Shown: in pieces, positions 28,625-37,558 of the stretch
Numbering within the stretch: position 1 is the stretch's first letter
Layout of the letters: each line of letters starts with the position of its first letter
The notes under the pieces: model-generated
Database searches by the model: none
The model's input: only the letters and a program-made list of their open reading frames with translations
What the model was told of the DNA's origin: nothing
Assembly: GCF_036226685.1 (NCBI RefSeq)
Contig: NZ_CP109009.1
Span: 4,987,501-5,051,500 of the forward strand
Direction: 5' to 3'
Source: Streptomyces sp. NBC_00690
GTDB lineage: Bacteria > Actinomycetota > Actinomycetes > Streptomycetales > Streptomycetaceae
Length of the DNA: 64,000 nucleotides
Position numbers and translations under genes: made by a program

Positions 28625-30217
28625 TCAGGCGATGTGATCGGCGGCCATCTCGGCGTCCATGCGCTGCCGGAACTCCGGCATGGCTTGCCGCAACAGGGCG
28701 GCACCCCGAGGGTGGTTGATGCCGTGGGCGTCCGACAGTTGTATGTCGAGCTGTTCGGCGCTCGGGTACTTGCCCAGATCGCGCGAGAGTGAGGCGAAGA
28801 CTGGATAGGCCGCCTCGTAGAACTCCTGGTCCTCCGCGAGTTGCAGCGCGTCCGGAAGCTCTGCCGGCTCGCTGTCGGCCTCCCGCACCTGGACCTGGAC
28901 CTGCTCCTGTTCCACGGCGATCGACTCCATCGGCTGCCCGGGCTGCGGAATGGAGTGGTGGGCGGGCTGCTCGCCCTGGTGGCCGTTCTGCTGCTGGGCG
29001 GCCGGTGACGGGAGCAACGGGCCCTGGGGGTCCTGGAACTGGACCTGCTGCTGGGCATACATCTGCGGGTGCGGCTGCGCGGTGTAGTCCGATGCCTCTT
29101 GGGGCTGGGGGTGACCTTGTGGCTGGGCCTGTGCCTGCGGATGAGCCTGTGCTTGGGGATGGGGCTGTGCCTGCGGGTGCGCTTGCGCCGGGTAGGCCGC
29201 CATGCCTTCGGAGCGCTGGCCCGGAATCCCCCCGAGCGGGCGCGTACGGCCGGGACCCGAAGGGACCCGCACCGGTGTGGGCTCAAGCCCCTCGACGTAC
29301 GTCGGATTGAATGCCTGCTCCGAGGCGTCCTGAGGCATCTGCATGGCGTTGAACCACGGACTGTCGTGAGCGCCCGGCCCGACGTGCTGCGGCGGGACCT
29401 CCTCGTACTGCTGCTGAGGATGCTGACCGTCGGCGGTGTCCTGTGCCCTCGGCAACTCGGGCTGGACGGGCGCCGCTGCCGGAGCCTCCAGTGTGGCCTG
29501 TGTCTTGGGAGCCGGGGGCAGCAGCACCGGATCGATGCCGGCCGCGGCCAGGCCCGCTGCCGCCGTCTCCGCGAGCGGCACACCGTACTTCGCCAGCCGC
29601 AACGGCATCAGCGACTCCACCGGGGCCTTGCGCCGCCAGGACCGCCCGAAGCGGGCCTGGAGCCTCGCCTGGTAGATCAGCCGGTCCTGCTCCAGCTTGA
29701 TCACCTGCTCATAGCTGCGGAGCTCCCAGAGCTTCATCCGCCGCCAGAGCTTGAAGGTGGGGATGGGGGACAGCAACCAGCGGGTGATCCGGACACCCTC
29801 CATGTGCTTGTCGGCGGTGATGTCCGCGATCCTGCCGACCGCGTGCCGTGCGGCTTCGACGGTGACGACGAAGAGGATCGGAATCACGGAGTGCATGCCG
29901 ACGCCCAGCGGGTCCGGCCAGGAGGCCGCGCCGTTGAACGCGATCGTGGCCACCGTGAGCAGCCACGCGGTCTGCCGCAGGAGCGGAAAGGGAATCCGCA
30001 TCCAGGTGAGCAGCAGGTCGAGCGCGAGGAGGACACAGATGCCCGCGTCGATGCCGATCGGGAAGACGATGGCGAAATCGCCGAACCCCTTGCGCTCCGC
30101 CAGATCCCGCACCGCCGCATACGAGCCGGCGAAACCGATCGCGGCGATGATCACGGCGCCCGCGACCACGACCCCGATGAGTATGCGGTGTGTACGTGTC
30201 AGCTGCATTGCGGCCAC
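28625..30217 (-). CDS. DUF2637 membrane protein with Gln/Pro/His repeat region
   Basis: 530 residues; GTG with GGAGGGGG upstream. Four membrane spans occupy residues about 10-120 (ILIGVVVAGAVIIAAIGFAG; FAIVFPIGIDAGICVLLALD; TAWLLTVATIAFNGAASW; VIPILFVVTVEAARHAVG). This N-terminal part is the DUF2637 domain, found in actinobacterial chromosomes and in plasmid spread (Spd-like) proteins. A basic helix follows (RRMKLWELRSYEQVIKLEQ), then a long disordered stretch with HPQAQ-type repeats (about residues 330-375). The C-terminal 75 residues look folded (FASLSRDLGKYPSAEQLD, GAALLRQAMPEFRQRM) and may be an HTH. Function unknown. Two DUF3558 lipoprotein genes follow upstream on the same strand. Confidence 0.8.
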   Translation of the reverse strand: MAAMQLTRTHRILIGVVVAGAVIIAAIGFAGSYAAVRDLAERKGFGDFAIVFPIGIDAGICVLLALDLLLTWMRIPFPLLRQTAWLLTVATIAFNGAASWPDPLGVGMHSVIPILFVVTVEAARHAVGRIADITADKHMEGVRITRWLLSPIPTFKLWRRMKLWELRSYEQVIKLEQDRLIYQARLQARFGRSWRRKAPVESLMPLRLAKYGVPLAETAAAGLAAAGIDPVLLPPAPKTQATLEAPAAAPVQPELPRAQDTADGQHPQQQYEEVPPQHVGPGAHDSPWFNAMQMPQDASEQAFNPTYVEGLEPTPVRVPSGPGRTRPLGGIPGQRSEGMAAYPAQAHPQAQPHPQAQAHPQAQAQPQGHPQPQEASDYTAQPHPQMYAQQQVQFQDPQGPLLPSPAAQQQNGHQGEQPAHHSIPQPGQPMESIAVEQEQVQVQVREADSEPAELPDALQLAEDQEFYEAAYPVFASLSRDLGKYPSAEQLDIQLSDAHGINHPRGAALLRQAMPEFRQRMDAEMAADHIA

Positions 30218-30335
30218 CGCGACCCCCTCCCCTGTTCGTCACGCGTGCGCATGTGCGGGAAAGGAAGAGGTTCTTGGGCGCATGGGTGAGGAACGCGCGC
30301 ACAGGAACGCATGTTCCTTTCCGGCCAGGGGCAGG

Positions 30336-31085
30336 CTACTTGTTGGCGGCCGATACGGCAGTAACGGTCTCCTTCGCCGCGGGCACGGCATCCTTGAGCA
30401 GATCGGCCACTGCCGGCGGCTTCGCGCCCGCATAGCCGGTGCCGTTGTACGTGAGCGTGATGAGGATGTTGTCCGTACGCGTCACGATCGTGACGTACGA
30501 GAAGTCCACGCCGGTCTTGCGGATTTGGTAGGTCAGAGTGGTGGCCTCTTCGCCGACTCCGGTGGCGGGCGCTGACTTCATGGCTTTTGCGCCCGCGGTG
30601 GTGCGGGTCTTGGCTATCTCCTTGGTGTACGACTCCTGGGCGCGCTGCTTGCCACTGGTGGCGAGGGCCGCATCCGACTCGTAGCGCAGGAAAGACACAT
30701 CGAGCCAGCGGTACTGAGAACCCTTGACGCCCTTGTCTTCGAGGCCGTTCCAGGAGCAACTGGCGCGGACCAGGAGGTCAGTCGAGCGACCGGCCGTGCC
30801 CGCAGAGGACTTGGCAGACGGCACCAGCTCCTTGACGGTCTTCGACGGGACCGACTTGCAGGCGTCCGGCAGCTTGGCGAACTTCACCGGGGCGATCACG
30901 GGCTTCTTCTCGGCCTCCGGGGTGGCCAGGGGCGCGCCGCCCGAATTGCCGGCCTTCTCCGTCGTCGAGGACTTCTCGGCCTTGGGCTTGCTGTCCGGGT
31001 CCGACGAGCAGCCGGAGGCGACGAGCATCACCGGGACGGCTGCGCAGGCGAGTATGCGGGCGAGTCGCGGGGCTGTTCGGTGCAT
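30336..31085 (-). CDS. DUF3558-like lipoprotein
   Basis: 249 residues from the ATG at 31085 (GAAGGAACC immediately upstream). The N-terminus MHRTAPRLARILACAAVPV is a lipoprotein signal peptide with the lipobox VASGC, so the mature protein is anchored to the outer face of the membrane. A Lys/Ser-rich linker (residues about 30-65) precedes the folded domain, with Cys pairs in LPDACKSVP and RASCSWNGL that could form a disulfide. The pattern matches DUF3558 proteins. Substrate or partner unknown. The next gene is a paralogue. Confidence 0.8.
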   Translation of the reverse strand: MHRTAPRLARILACAAVPVMLVASGCSSDPDSKPKAEKSSTTEKAGNSGGAPLATPEAEKKPVIAPVKFAKLPDACKSVPSKTVKELVPSAKSSAGTAGRSTDLLVRASCSWNGLEDKGVKGSQYRWLDVSFLRYESDAALATSGKQRAQESYTKEIAKTRTTAGAKAMKSAPATGVGEEATTLTYQIRKTGVDFSYVTIVTRTDNILITLTYNGTGYAGAKPPAVADLLKDAVPAAKETVTAVSAANK

Positions 31086-31257
31086 GGTTCCTTCAGTCGT
31101 GGGTCGTACGGTCTTCGGTTGTCCGCCGGGCCGGCCGAAGCGATCCGGCCGGCGATGCCACCGTACGCGGATCGTGCGCATCGGCGGTGAGCCTGTGGAC
31201 AACACGGACAGTGCCTGTGGACGAGCGGGCTCCTCGTTCCGTTCGTCGCCGCGGCGG

Positions 31258-32145
31258 TCAGTCGTTGAACTTCTTGACCAGGTTCTTGGCCAGACGCTGG
31301 GCCTTTTCCTGGAGTGAGGCGCTGTCGGGGGTGACCGTCAGCTGGCCCGACTGTTCGGTGTACACCACCGTCGCGATGACGTTCGATGTGCGGAACACCA
31401 CGCTCACGGTGCGCCGCTGTGCGGTCGATCCGGCGCCGGGGGAGGCGAGGTCGTCGTCGAGGTACGCGGCGTCACCGAGTCCGTCGAGGACGCGCGACCC
31501 GAGGACGGTGGCCTGGGACGTGGGATCGCTGGATGACGGGCTCGTCCCGGGTGTGGAGGCCGCGGTGGTGGCCGATGGCACGGATGACGGCGATGAGCCT
31601 GATGACGGCGAAGACGCTGAGGGGGCGGGTGGGGCACCGGGGACGGCCGCCGCGAGTTGCTTCTTGGCGAAGAGCTCATGTGCCCGGTCCTCGTCGCTGA
31701 CGGCCGGGTCGTAGGACACGACGCGTTCGAAGTCGAGGCTCAGGCTGTGCGAGGCGTCGGAGTCGTCGGACTTCCAGGCGCAGCTGACTCGTCGATCGGT
31801 GTCGAAGGTACTGCCGGCGGTACCGCGGAGGACCTCCCGCTGTCGCTCGTCGGGCAGTTCGGCGGCGCCGGGCAGAAGGTCTTTCAGCGCGGATCCGCCC
31901 ACCGAGCCGCACGGTTCGAAGAGGGTGCGGTACTTGCCTGGCTGGGCGACCGCCTTGGTCCCGGTGCCCGCCTTGGCGTCGGTGGTGGAACCGGAGGCTC
32001 CGTTGTCGGAGGTGCAGCCGACCGCGAGTACGGCGAGGAAAGCGGCTTGGAGCGCCGCCGCCCGCCCCGACCGGGACGCCTGCGTCCTGCGGCGCGATAC
32101 GTACGCCCTTGCCTCCGGGCGGGGTGCGTACGCCTTTCGTTGCAC
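31258..32145 (-). CDS. second DUF3558-like lipoprotein
   Basis: 295 residues from the GTG at 32145 (GGGAG about 8 nt upstream). An Arg-rich N-terminus leads to a hydrophobic stretch and the lipobox LAVGC. The LFEPCGSVGGSALKDLLPG and RRVSCAWKSDD segments match DUF3558 and the paralogue at 30336. A Ser/Pro-rich insert (about residues 175-215) interrupts the domain. The two lipoproteins share about the same Cys spacing and C-terminal plan, suggesting a tandem duplication and perhaps a heterodimer. It is divergent from rtcB. Confidence 0.8.
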   Translation of the reverse strand: MQRKAYAPRPEARAYVSRRRTQASRSGRAAALQAAFLAVLAVGCTSDNGASGSTTDAKAGTGTKAVAQPGKYRTLFEPCGSVGGSALKDLLPGAAELPDERQREVLRGTAGSTFDTDRRVSCAWKSDDSDASHSLSLDFERVVSYDPAVSDEDRAHELFAKKQLAAAVPGAPPAPSASSPSSGSSPSSVPSATTAASTPGTSPSSSDPTSQATVLGSRVLDGLGDAAYLDDDLASPGAGSTAQRRTVSVVFRTSNVIATVVYTEQSGQLTVTPDSASLQEKAQRLAKNLVKKFND

Positions 32146-32317
32146 GGTCCCAGGCTCCCTTCGAGCGGAAAAGCTGTTGCCGCGTGACGGCGGCCGATGG
32201 ACACAATGTCTATCGCACACGCTGCCGTGGATGTCGATTCGCTGAGGTTTTCGCGGGCATTGGCACCGGTTTTGCGTTTCAATGACTTTGAAGGTATTTC
32301 GGGGGGTTTGGGGAGCT

Positions 32318-33511
32318 ATGTCTTATGTAGAAATGCCGGGTGCGAAGGTTCCCATCCGCATCTGGACCGATCCCGCCACCATTGAAGACGTCGCGATGCA
32401 GCAGTTGCGGAACGTGGCGACGCTGCCGTGGATCAAGGGCCTGGCCGTGATGCCGGACGTCCACTACGGCAAGGGCGCCACGGTCGGCTCCGTCATCGCC
32501 ATGAAGGGTGCGGTCTGCCCCGCCGCGGTCGGTGTCGACATCGGCTGTGGAATGTCGGCCGTGAAGACCTCCCTCACCGCCGATGACCTGCCCGATGACC
32601 TCTCCCGACTGCGTTCCAGGATCGAGCAGTCGATCCCGGTGGGCCGTGCTCTGCACAACGAGCCCGTCGATGTCGATCGGGTGTTCGGCTTCAATGCGCA
32701 GGGGTGGGACGACTTCTGGAGTCGCTTCGACTCCGTGGCCGACCCGGTCAAGTTCCGCCGAGAGCGGGCGGCCAAGCAGTTGGGCACGCTCGGGGGTGGC
32801 AACCACTTCGTGGAGTTCTGCCTGGACGAGACCGGCGCTGTCTGGCTGATGCTGCACTCCGGTTCCCGCAACATCGGCAATGCGCTCGCCGAGCACCACA
32901 TCGGCGAGGCCCAGAAGCTGCCGCACAACCAGGGGTTGGTCGACCGTGACCTCGCGGTCTTCATCGCGGAGACCCCGCAGATGGACGCGTACCGGAACGA
33001 TCTCTTCTGGGCGCAGGAGTACGCGAAGCACAATCGCGCCATCATGATGGGGATCTTCCAGGAGGTCGTCCGCCGTGAGTTCCGCAAGGCGCGTGTCACC
33101 TTCGACGAGGTCATCTCCTGCCACCACAACTATGTGTCCGAGGAGCGGTACGACGGGATGGACCTGCTGGTCACCCGCAAGGGCGCGATCCGTGCCGGCA
33201 GCGGCGACTACGGCATCATCCCCGGTTCGATGGGCACCGGCTCCTACATCGTCAAGGGCCTCGGGAACGAGAAGTCGTTCAACTCGGCCTCGCACGGCGC
33301 CGGTCGCAAGATGAGCCGCAACGCCGCGCGGAAGCGGTTCACCACCCGGGATCTGGAGCAGCAGACCCAGGGCGTCGAGTGCCGCAAGGACGCGGGTGTG
33401 GTGGACGAGATCCCGGGGGCGTACAAGTCGATCGAGAAGGTCATCGACCAGCAGCGCGACCTGGTGCAGGTCGTGGCGAAGCTCAAGCAGGTCATCTGCG
33501 TCAAGGGGTGA
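32318..33511 (+). CDS. rtcB: RtcB-family tRNA-splicing / RNA repair ligase
   Basis: 397 residues, full length. RtcB joins 2',3'-cyclic phosphate or 3'-phosphate RNA ends to 5'-OH ends using GTP and Mn2+. Metal-binding residues are in MPDVHYGKGATVGSV, VGVDIGCGMSAVK (Cys), GGGNHFVEF and ISCHHNYVSEE. The HSGSRNIGNALAEHH block and the guanylylated His in ASHGAGRKMSRNAAR are intact. The ATG at 32318 (MSYVEMPG) follows GGGGAGCT. No rtcA or archease is beside it. Likely function is repair of RNAs cut by toxins or stress nucleases. Confidence 0.94.
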   Translation: MSYVEMPGAKVPIRIWTDPATIEDVAMQQLRNVATLPWIKGLAVMPDVHYGKGATVGSVIAMKGAVCPAAVGVDIGCGMSAVKTSLTADDLPDDLSRLRSRIEQSIPVGRALHNEPVDVDRVFGFNAQGWDDFWSRFDSVADPVKFRRERAAKQLGTLGGGNHFVEFCLDETGAVWLMLHSGSRNIGNALAEHHIGEAQKLPHNQGLVDRDLAVFIAETPQMDAYRNDLFWAQEYAKHNRAIMMGIFQEVVRREFRKARVTFDEVISCHHNYVSEERYDGMDLLVTRKGAIRAGSGDYGIIPGSMGTGSYIVKGLGNEKSFNSASHGAGRKMSRNAARKRFTTRDLEQQTQGVECRKDAGVVDEIPGAYKSIEKVIDQQRDLVQVVAKLKQVICVKG

Positions 33512-33524
33512 GGCGCCGGGCTGA

Positions 33525-33638
33525 TCGAGCACCCCGCCGGTGCGTCCGGTGCTCGACCAACCGCGGACACCTCGCCGATCGGGGGAGGCCGGGACGACCC
33601 GTGGCCGTGGAGGTCTCCACGACCGCGGGTCGCCCGGC
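33525..33638. terminator. two hairpins between convergent rtcB and the SDR gene
   Basis: The first is TCGAGCACC (33525-33533) with GGTGCTCGA (33548-33556). The second is a long hairpin at 33588-33638 with an outer GCCGGG/CCCGGC region and an inner CGTGGAG/CTCCACG. Either may terminate both genes. Confidence 0.7.
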
Positions 33639-33677
33639 TGTTCTGTGCCCCAGGGGTCTCGCGGTCCGGGCGGTGGC

Positions 33678-34451
33678 TCAAAGCTCCCGGTGGACCTTGG
33701 AATTCGACGCCTGGGCGCGCGGGCGGACCACCAACAGGTCGATGTTGACGTGTGCCGGGCGGTTGACCGCCCAGCTGACGGTGTCCGCCACGTCATCGGC
33801 GGTCAGGGGCTCGGCCACCCCCTCGTACACCTTGGCCGCCTTCTCCGTGTCGCCGCGGAACCGGGTCGTGGCGAACTCCTCGGTCTTCACCATGCCCGGA
33901 GCGATCTCGATCACCCGGACCGGGGTGCCGACGATCTCCAGCCGTAGGGTCTCGGCCAGAACATGGGCGCCGTGCTTGGCGGCGACATAGCCCGCGCCGC
34001 CTTCGTAGGTGCCGTGACCCGCGGTGGAGGTGATCACCACGACCGTGCCGTTGCCGCTGGCGGTGAGCGCGGGCAACAGGGCCTGCGTGGCGTTGAGGGT
34101 GCCGATCACATTGACCTCGAACATCTGGCGCCAGTCGGCGGGGTCTCCGCTGGCCACCGGGTCCGCCCCCAGCGCTCCGCCGGCATTGTTGACCAGCACA
34201 TCGACCCGGGCGAGGCCGGCCGCGAAGGCGTCGACGGCCGGTCGGTCGGTGACATCCAGGGGGTGGGCCGTGGCCTGTCCGCCCGCGGCGACGAGTTCGT
34301 TGAGAAGGGCTTCGAGACGGTCCTTGCGACGGGCGGTGAGGACGACGTGATAGCCGGCCTGAGCGAGTTGCCGCGCGGTGGCCGCCCCGATGCCGCTGCT
34401 GGCGCCGGTGATGACGGCGACGGGCGTGGAGGGGGTGCTGGCGGTGGTCAT
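33678..34451 (-). CDS. short-chain dehydrogenase/reductase (classical SDR)
   Basis: 257 residues. The N-terminus has TGASSGIGAATARQLAQAG (TGxxxGxG); TARRKDRLE at strand 2 favours NADP. NNAGG, the catalytic Ser in VITSTAGHG and YVAAK (YxxxK) are all intact. The PGMVKTEEF segment after the active site is typical of serine/3-hydroxy-acid dehydrogenase-like SDRs (YdfG type). Substrate unknown. Alone on its strand with ynfA about 90 bp upstream. Confidence 0.9.
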   Translation of the reverse strand: MTTASTPSTPVAVITGASSGIGAATARQLAQAGYHVVLTARRKDRLEALLNELVAAGGQATAHPLDVTDRPAVDAFAAGLARVDVLVNNAGGALGADPVASGDPADWRQMFEVNVIGTLNATQALLPALTASGNGTVVVITSTAGHGTYEGGAGYVAAKHGAHVLAETLRLEIVGTPVRVIEIAPGMVKTEEFATTRFRGDTEKAAKVYEGVAEPLTADDVADTVSWAVNRPAHVNIDLLVVRPRAQASNSKVHREL

Positions 34452-34542
34452 GTTCCTGCTCCTCGCGCAAGTGATCGAACCCGACTGCCAGGATAGGCAG
34501 CGCCCCGGGCGAGGCCGGTCGTCAGCGTCGCCGTGGTGATCG

Positions 34543-34878
34543 TCAGCGTCCCCGTGGTGCGTACATGATCAAAGCCATGCCCGCCAGGCAGATCAGGGCT
34601 CCCAGGACGTCCCAGCGATCGGGGCGGTAGCCGTCCGCGACCATTCCCCAGACGATCGAGCCGGCGACGAACACCCCGCCGTAGGCGGCCAGGATGCGGC
34701 CGAACTCCCCGTCGGGCTGGAGGGTGGCCACCACTCCGTAGGCGCCCAGCGCGATCACACCGGCGCCGATCCAGATCCACCCGCGATGCTCCCTGATGCC
34801 CTGCCAGACGAGCCAGGCCCCGCCGATCTCGAAGAGGGCGGCGACGACGAAGAGGGCGATCGAGCGAGCGACGAGCAT
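34543..34878 (-). CDS. YnfA-family (UPF0060) small membrane protein
   Basis: 111 residues with four membrane spans: [58 protein letters not shown] and [17 protein letters not shown]. The [11 protein letters not shown] and [14 protein letters not shown] blocks are diagnostic for YnfA. The family belongs to the small multidrug resistance-like membrane proteins; transport has been suggested but is not certain. Divergent from the secreted-protein gene. Confidence 0.92.
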   Translation of the reverse strand: MLVARSIALFVVAALFEIGGAWLVWQGIREHRGWIWIGAGVIALGAYGVVATLQPDGEFGRILAAYGGVFVAGSIVWGMVADGYRPDRWDVLGALICLAGMALIMYAPRGR

Positions 34879-34920
34879 GGCGTCAGCCTGCCACGCACAG
34901 GGCCCGGGACGCGCCGAACT

Positions 34921-34947
34921 GAGGGACTATCAATACGATAAACCCTC
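34921..34947. promoter_or_regulatory. 27-bp dyad, candidate operator
   Basis: GAGGG (34921-34925) pairs with CCCTC (34943-34947), and inside them TATC (34928-34931) pairs with GATA (34937-34940). It sits 20 bp before the start codon at 34968, in an unusually AT-rich stretch, between divergent genes. Confidence 0.5.
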
Positions 34948-34967
34948 AAAAAGGTATCTTCTTCACC

Positions 34968-35456
34968 ATGTACGCCAAACGTCAGATGCTGCTCACGGTC
35001 TCCGCCGTGCTCGCGGCCGGGGTGATGGTCGCCGGTACGGGAGTCCACTCCGCCGGAGCGGAGGACGTGGTGCCCGAATCGGACCTCGCCCACCACGGCC
35101 ATGTGTCCCTGACCGACGGCCGACTGAGGATCTCCCTCGTCTCGACGAACCTCGGCCCCCGGGGCGTCGCCGACTCCACCGCACGGCTCGCGCTCTCCAC
35201 CCCCCTGGCGGGTGCGCAGTCCCTGCCGCACGGATGCCTGCGCTCCGGGGAGCGCGAGGTGCTCTGCACCACCGGGCCGCTCCGGGCGAACGGTGCCGGC
35301 TACCGCAGGGTCCTCCACCTGCGCACCGCGGACGAACAGGACGAGGTGATCGTCACCGTCGGAACCCGCTGGAACGGCGGTGTGCCCGACCCTGACACCG
35401 GCAACCACGAGCACGACGTCCTGGTGCCGGCCACCGGAGACCCCTACGCGTTCTAA
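34968..35456 (+). CDS. small secreted protein, hypothetical
   Basis: 162 residues. MYAKRQMLLTVSAVLAAGVMVAG is a Sec signal peptide, probably cut after HSAGA. The mature part is beta-rich (HVSLTDGRLRISLVSTNLGPRG, ARLALSTPLAG, VLHLRTADEQDEVIVTVGTRW) with two Cys (HGCLRSGEREVLCTT) that could form a disulfide, resembling an immunoglobulin-like DUF11-type domain. No catalytic motif. The upstream dyad suggests specific regulation. Converges with the Mut7-C gene with only 3 nt between stops. Confidence 0.75.
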   Translation: MYAKRQMLLTVSAVLAAGVMVAGTGVHSAGAEDVVPESDLAHHGHVSLTDGRLRISLVSTNLGPRGVADSTARLALSTPLAGAQSLPHGCLRSGEREVLCTTGPLRANGAGYRRVLHLRTADEQDEVIVTVGTRWNGGVPDPDTGNHEHDVLVPATGDPYAF

Positions 35457-35459
35457 GCG

Positions 35460-36194
35460 CTACGCCGCCTCGCCCCCGAACTCCCGGACCGCCTCGTCCA
35501 CGATCGCCACCAGCCTGGAGTGGTGGGCGCCGCGCCAATAGGCCCTGCCGCACGCGGTGCACTGGGCGAAGACGTCATAGTTCCGCTGCGTCCCCTGCTG
35601 CAACTGGTCCTGCACGGCGTCCTTGTCGGCCGGCGCCAGCCGGCCGTTGCAGGCGGTGCAGCGGGTCCACGGCGCCAGGACCGGAGCGAATCGTTCCAGT
35701 ACATCCCGCAGTTGCTCATCGGGCCTGTCGCTGTAGACGTACCCCCCGGCCCAGAGCTCCCGACGGCGCAGCAGCCCGCGGTCCCGGGAGAGCATGACCC
35801 GCTTCTCCCGCGCGGAGAGCGCCGCCAACGCGGGATCGCCCATGTCCTCGTTCTCGTAGGCCGCATCCACGCCGAGCAGCCGCAATCGGCGGGCCAGCGT
35901 GCCGAGATGCACATCGAGCAGGAACCGCAGCGGCGCGCCCGGGATCTGTTGCGGGCGGCTGACTCCCAACACCTCCACGCGCTCACCCGCGGTGGGTACG
36001 TGGGAGACCGCGGCCTCCACCCCGTCGACCAGGATCCGGCCCGCCTCAGTGAGCGGCACCCCCAGCGATTCGATGACATGACCGAGGGTGGACGAGCCAT
36101 CGGTGACCAGTGCCGTTTGCCCCTGTCGTCGACCCGAAGGCACAAAGATCCGCAGCTCAGGAGCGACGGTCAGCTGAATTTCCGGTCCGTTCAC
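35460..36194 (-). CDS. Mut7-C RNase-like protein with N-terminal ubiquitin-like domain
   Basis: About 244 residues from GTG 36194 (MNGPEIQLTVAPELRIFV); an ATG at 36230 would add 12 residues and neither has a clear Shine-Dalgarno. Residues 1-85 form a ThiS/ubiquitin-like domain. Residues about 90-240 form the Mut7-C domain, a PIN-like RNase fold (FLLDVHLGTLARRLRLLG; RVMLSRDRGLLRR) with a zinc ribbon (RCTACNGRL ... QCTACGRAYW). Acidic residues of the PIN active site are present. The RNA target is unknown. Follows the GNAT gene closely and may be co-transcribed. Confidence 0.88.
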   Translation of the reverse strand: MNGPEIQLTVAPELRIFVPSGRRQGQTALVTDGSSTLGHVIESLGVPLTEAGRILVDGVEAAVSHVPTAGERVEVLGVSRPQQIPGAPLRFLLDVHLGTLARRLRLLGVDAAYENEDMGDPALAALSAREKRVMLSRDRGLLRRRELWAGGYVYSDRPDEQLRDVLERFAPVLAPWTRCTACNGRLAPADKDAVQDQLQQGTQRNYDVFAQCTACGRAYWRGAHHSRLVAIVDEAVREFGGEAA

Positions 36195-36235
36195 CCGGGC
36201 AGCATGCCATTGCCGAGGCCGCCGTGGCATGTGTG

Positions 36236-36793
36236 TTATCGAGCGGTCGAAGGGCCGTCGCCCGCGAGGTGGGGCTGTTGGAGGTCGAGCCGCCAGTCGT
36301 TCACCTGGAGGGGATGGCCCGGCGGGTACTCCACCTCGCACTCGCCCATCGCCGTGAATCCGACCTTTCGGCACACGGCGTTCGACGCGTCGTTCAGCAC
36401 GCTGGGAAAGGCGTGGAGATAGCGGTTCCGACGCTCGGCGCGGGCCGCCTCCACCACTGCCAGCGTCGCCGCGGTGGCCGCCCCCCGCCGCTGGAACCCG
36501 GGGAGGACCGTCCAACCCGTCTCATAGACCTGCTCCCCGTGCCACTGCTGCTCCCAGAAGCCGATCGTGCCCATCGGCTCGCCCGTCGCGGCGGACACGA
36601 TCCGATACATCCGGCCCTTGCCGGTGGTGTCCGCGCTCAGTTGGAGATAGCGGAGGTGGCGCGCCACGACCTGCTCATCCGATTCGGAGCCACCCAGATG
36701 GCTCATCAACTCCGGCGCGTTCGCAGCGCGGAGCAGATTGAGATCGCCCTCGGCCCATGCCTCGATGTGTACCGCCGCAGTGCTGTTGCCCAT
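36236..36793 (-). CDS. GNAT-family N-acetyltransferase
   Basis: 185 residues from ATG 36793 (MGNSTAAVHIEAW). The acetyl-CoA-binding block is visible as TGWTVLPGFQRRGAATAATLAVVEAA, and AFPSVLNDASNAVCRKVGF is the usual final strand-helix. The pattern EWxVxxxxQGxG and ASNAVxxKxGF is typical of small-molecule or RimJ-like acetyltransferases. The substrate is unknown. A TACCGT 7 nt before the start may give a leaderless transcript. Confidence 0.87.
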   Translation of the reverse strand: MGNSTAAVHIEAWAEGDLNLLRAANAPELMSHLGGSESDEQVVARHLRYLQLSADTTGKGRMYRIVSAATGEPMGTIGFWEQQWHGEQVYETGWTVLPGFQRRGAATAATLAVVEAARAERRNRYLHAFPSVLNDASNAVCRKVGFTAMGECEVEYPPGHPLQVNDWRLDLQQPHLAGDGPSTAR

Positions 36794-37120
36794 GGCCCCA
36801 CGGTAGAAGCACCCACTGACAGTGCTGAAGAACACCGTCCACGACAACACCCGTCAAAGCGGATGAAGTGCGTTACCTGTACGCATATCGCATTCAGGGG
36901 GAGCAGGCAGAGGGGCGCCGCGGGCACGTGCGGTGCTTGTCAGAGACCGCGGGCACGTGCGGTGCTTCGGAGGGCGTACGGCGCGCCCGGCCCTACGGCG
37001 TTGCGTCGATCGACGCGCAGAGGGAGGCCGATAGAGGCATCGACGAGGCACCGACGACGGCGGTCAGCAACCGGCGCGGTCAGCCAACAGAGCAGCCACC
37101 ACAGTCACGGCCACCACCGG
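36794..37120. other. intergenic region with direct repeats
   Basis: 327 bp with no supported gene. It contains a perfect 21-bp direct repeat (36918-36938 and 36947-36967, 29-bp period) with an internal GCACGTGC palindrome, and a GTCACGGCCAC repeat near 37105-37130. Confidence 0.6.
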
Positions 37121-37558
37121 TCACGGCCACACCAGGCAGTACGGCTGGTGTCCGGCCTCGTGCAGCCTATGGCTGAAGTCCTGCCATTCATGGAGGAGTC
37201 GGTACACGGTGAATGCGTCTCGGGGCCCGCCCCGATCCGGCACCGTCGACCAGATGAAGGCGGCCGCGCCCACGGACTCCTCGCCCAGGTCGCGCAGCGG
37301 ATCCACCACGGTCATCGGGAGCTTGACCACCGCGTAGTCCGGGTGGAGGACCACGAGCTCCAGCGGGGGGACCTTGTTGAGCGGCATGCCCTGGATACCC
37401 ATCAGCACCATGGCGGCTATGGTCTCCGGCTTGATCTTGGTGAACAGCCCGCCCATGCCGAGTTCGTCTCCGCCGAGCTCCTCCGGGCGCATCGATATCG
37501 GCACCCGGGCAGCCGTGGCCCCATCGGGCGCGCCGAAGTACTTGTAGGTCACCCCCAC
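37121..37558 (-). CDS. conserved hypothetical protein
   Basis: 145 residues. The GTG at 37558 is preferred because CAGGAG lies 7 nt upstream (MGVTYKYFGAPDGATAARV). The sequence is well composed and codon-biased, and I recall it as a conserved streptomycete protein near hemL. Features include a Met/Pro-rich middle (TIAAMVLMGIQGMPLNKVPPL), LVVLHPDYAVVKLPM, and an aromatic C-terminus ending PYCLVWP. No signal peptide, no known motif. Function unknown. It is divergent from hemL. Confidence 0.72.
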   Translation of the reverse strand: MGVTYKYFGAPDGATAARVPISMRPEELGGDELGMGGLFTKIKPETIAAMVLMGIQGMPLNKVPPLELVVLHPDYAVVKLPMTVVDPLRDLGEESVGAAAFIWSTVPDRGGPRDAFTVYRLLHEWQDFSHRLHEAGHQPYCLVWP

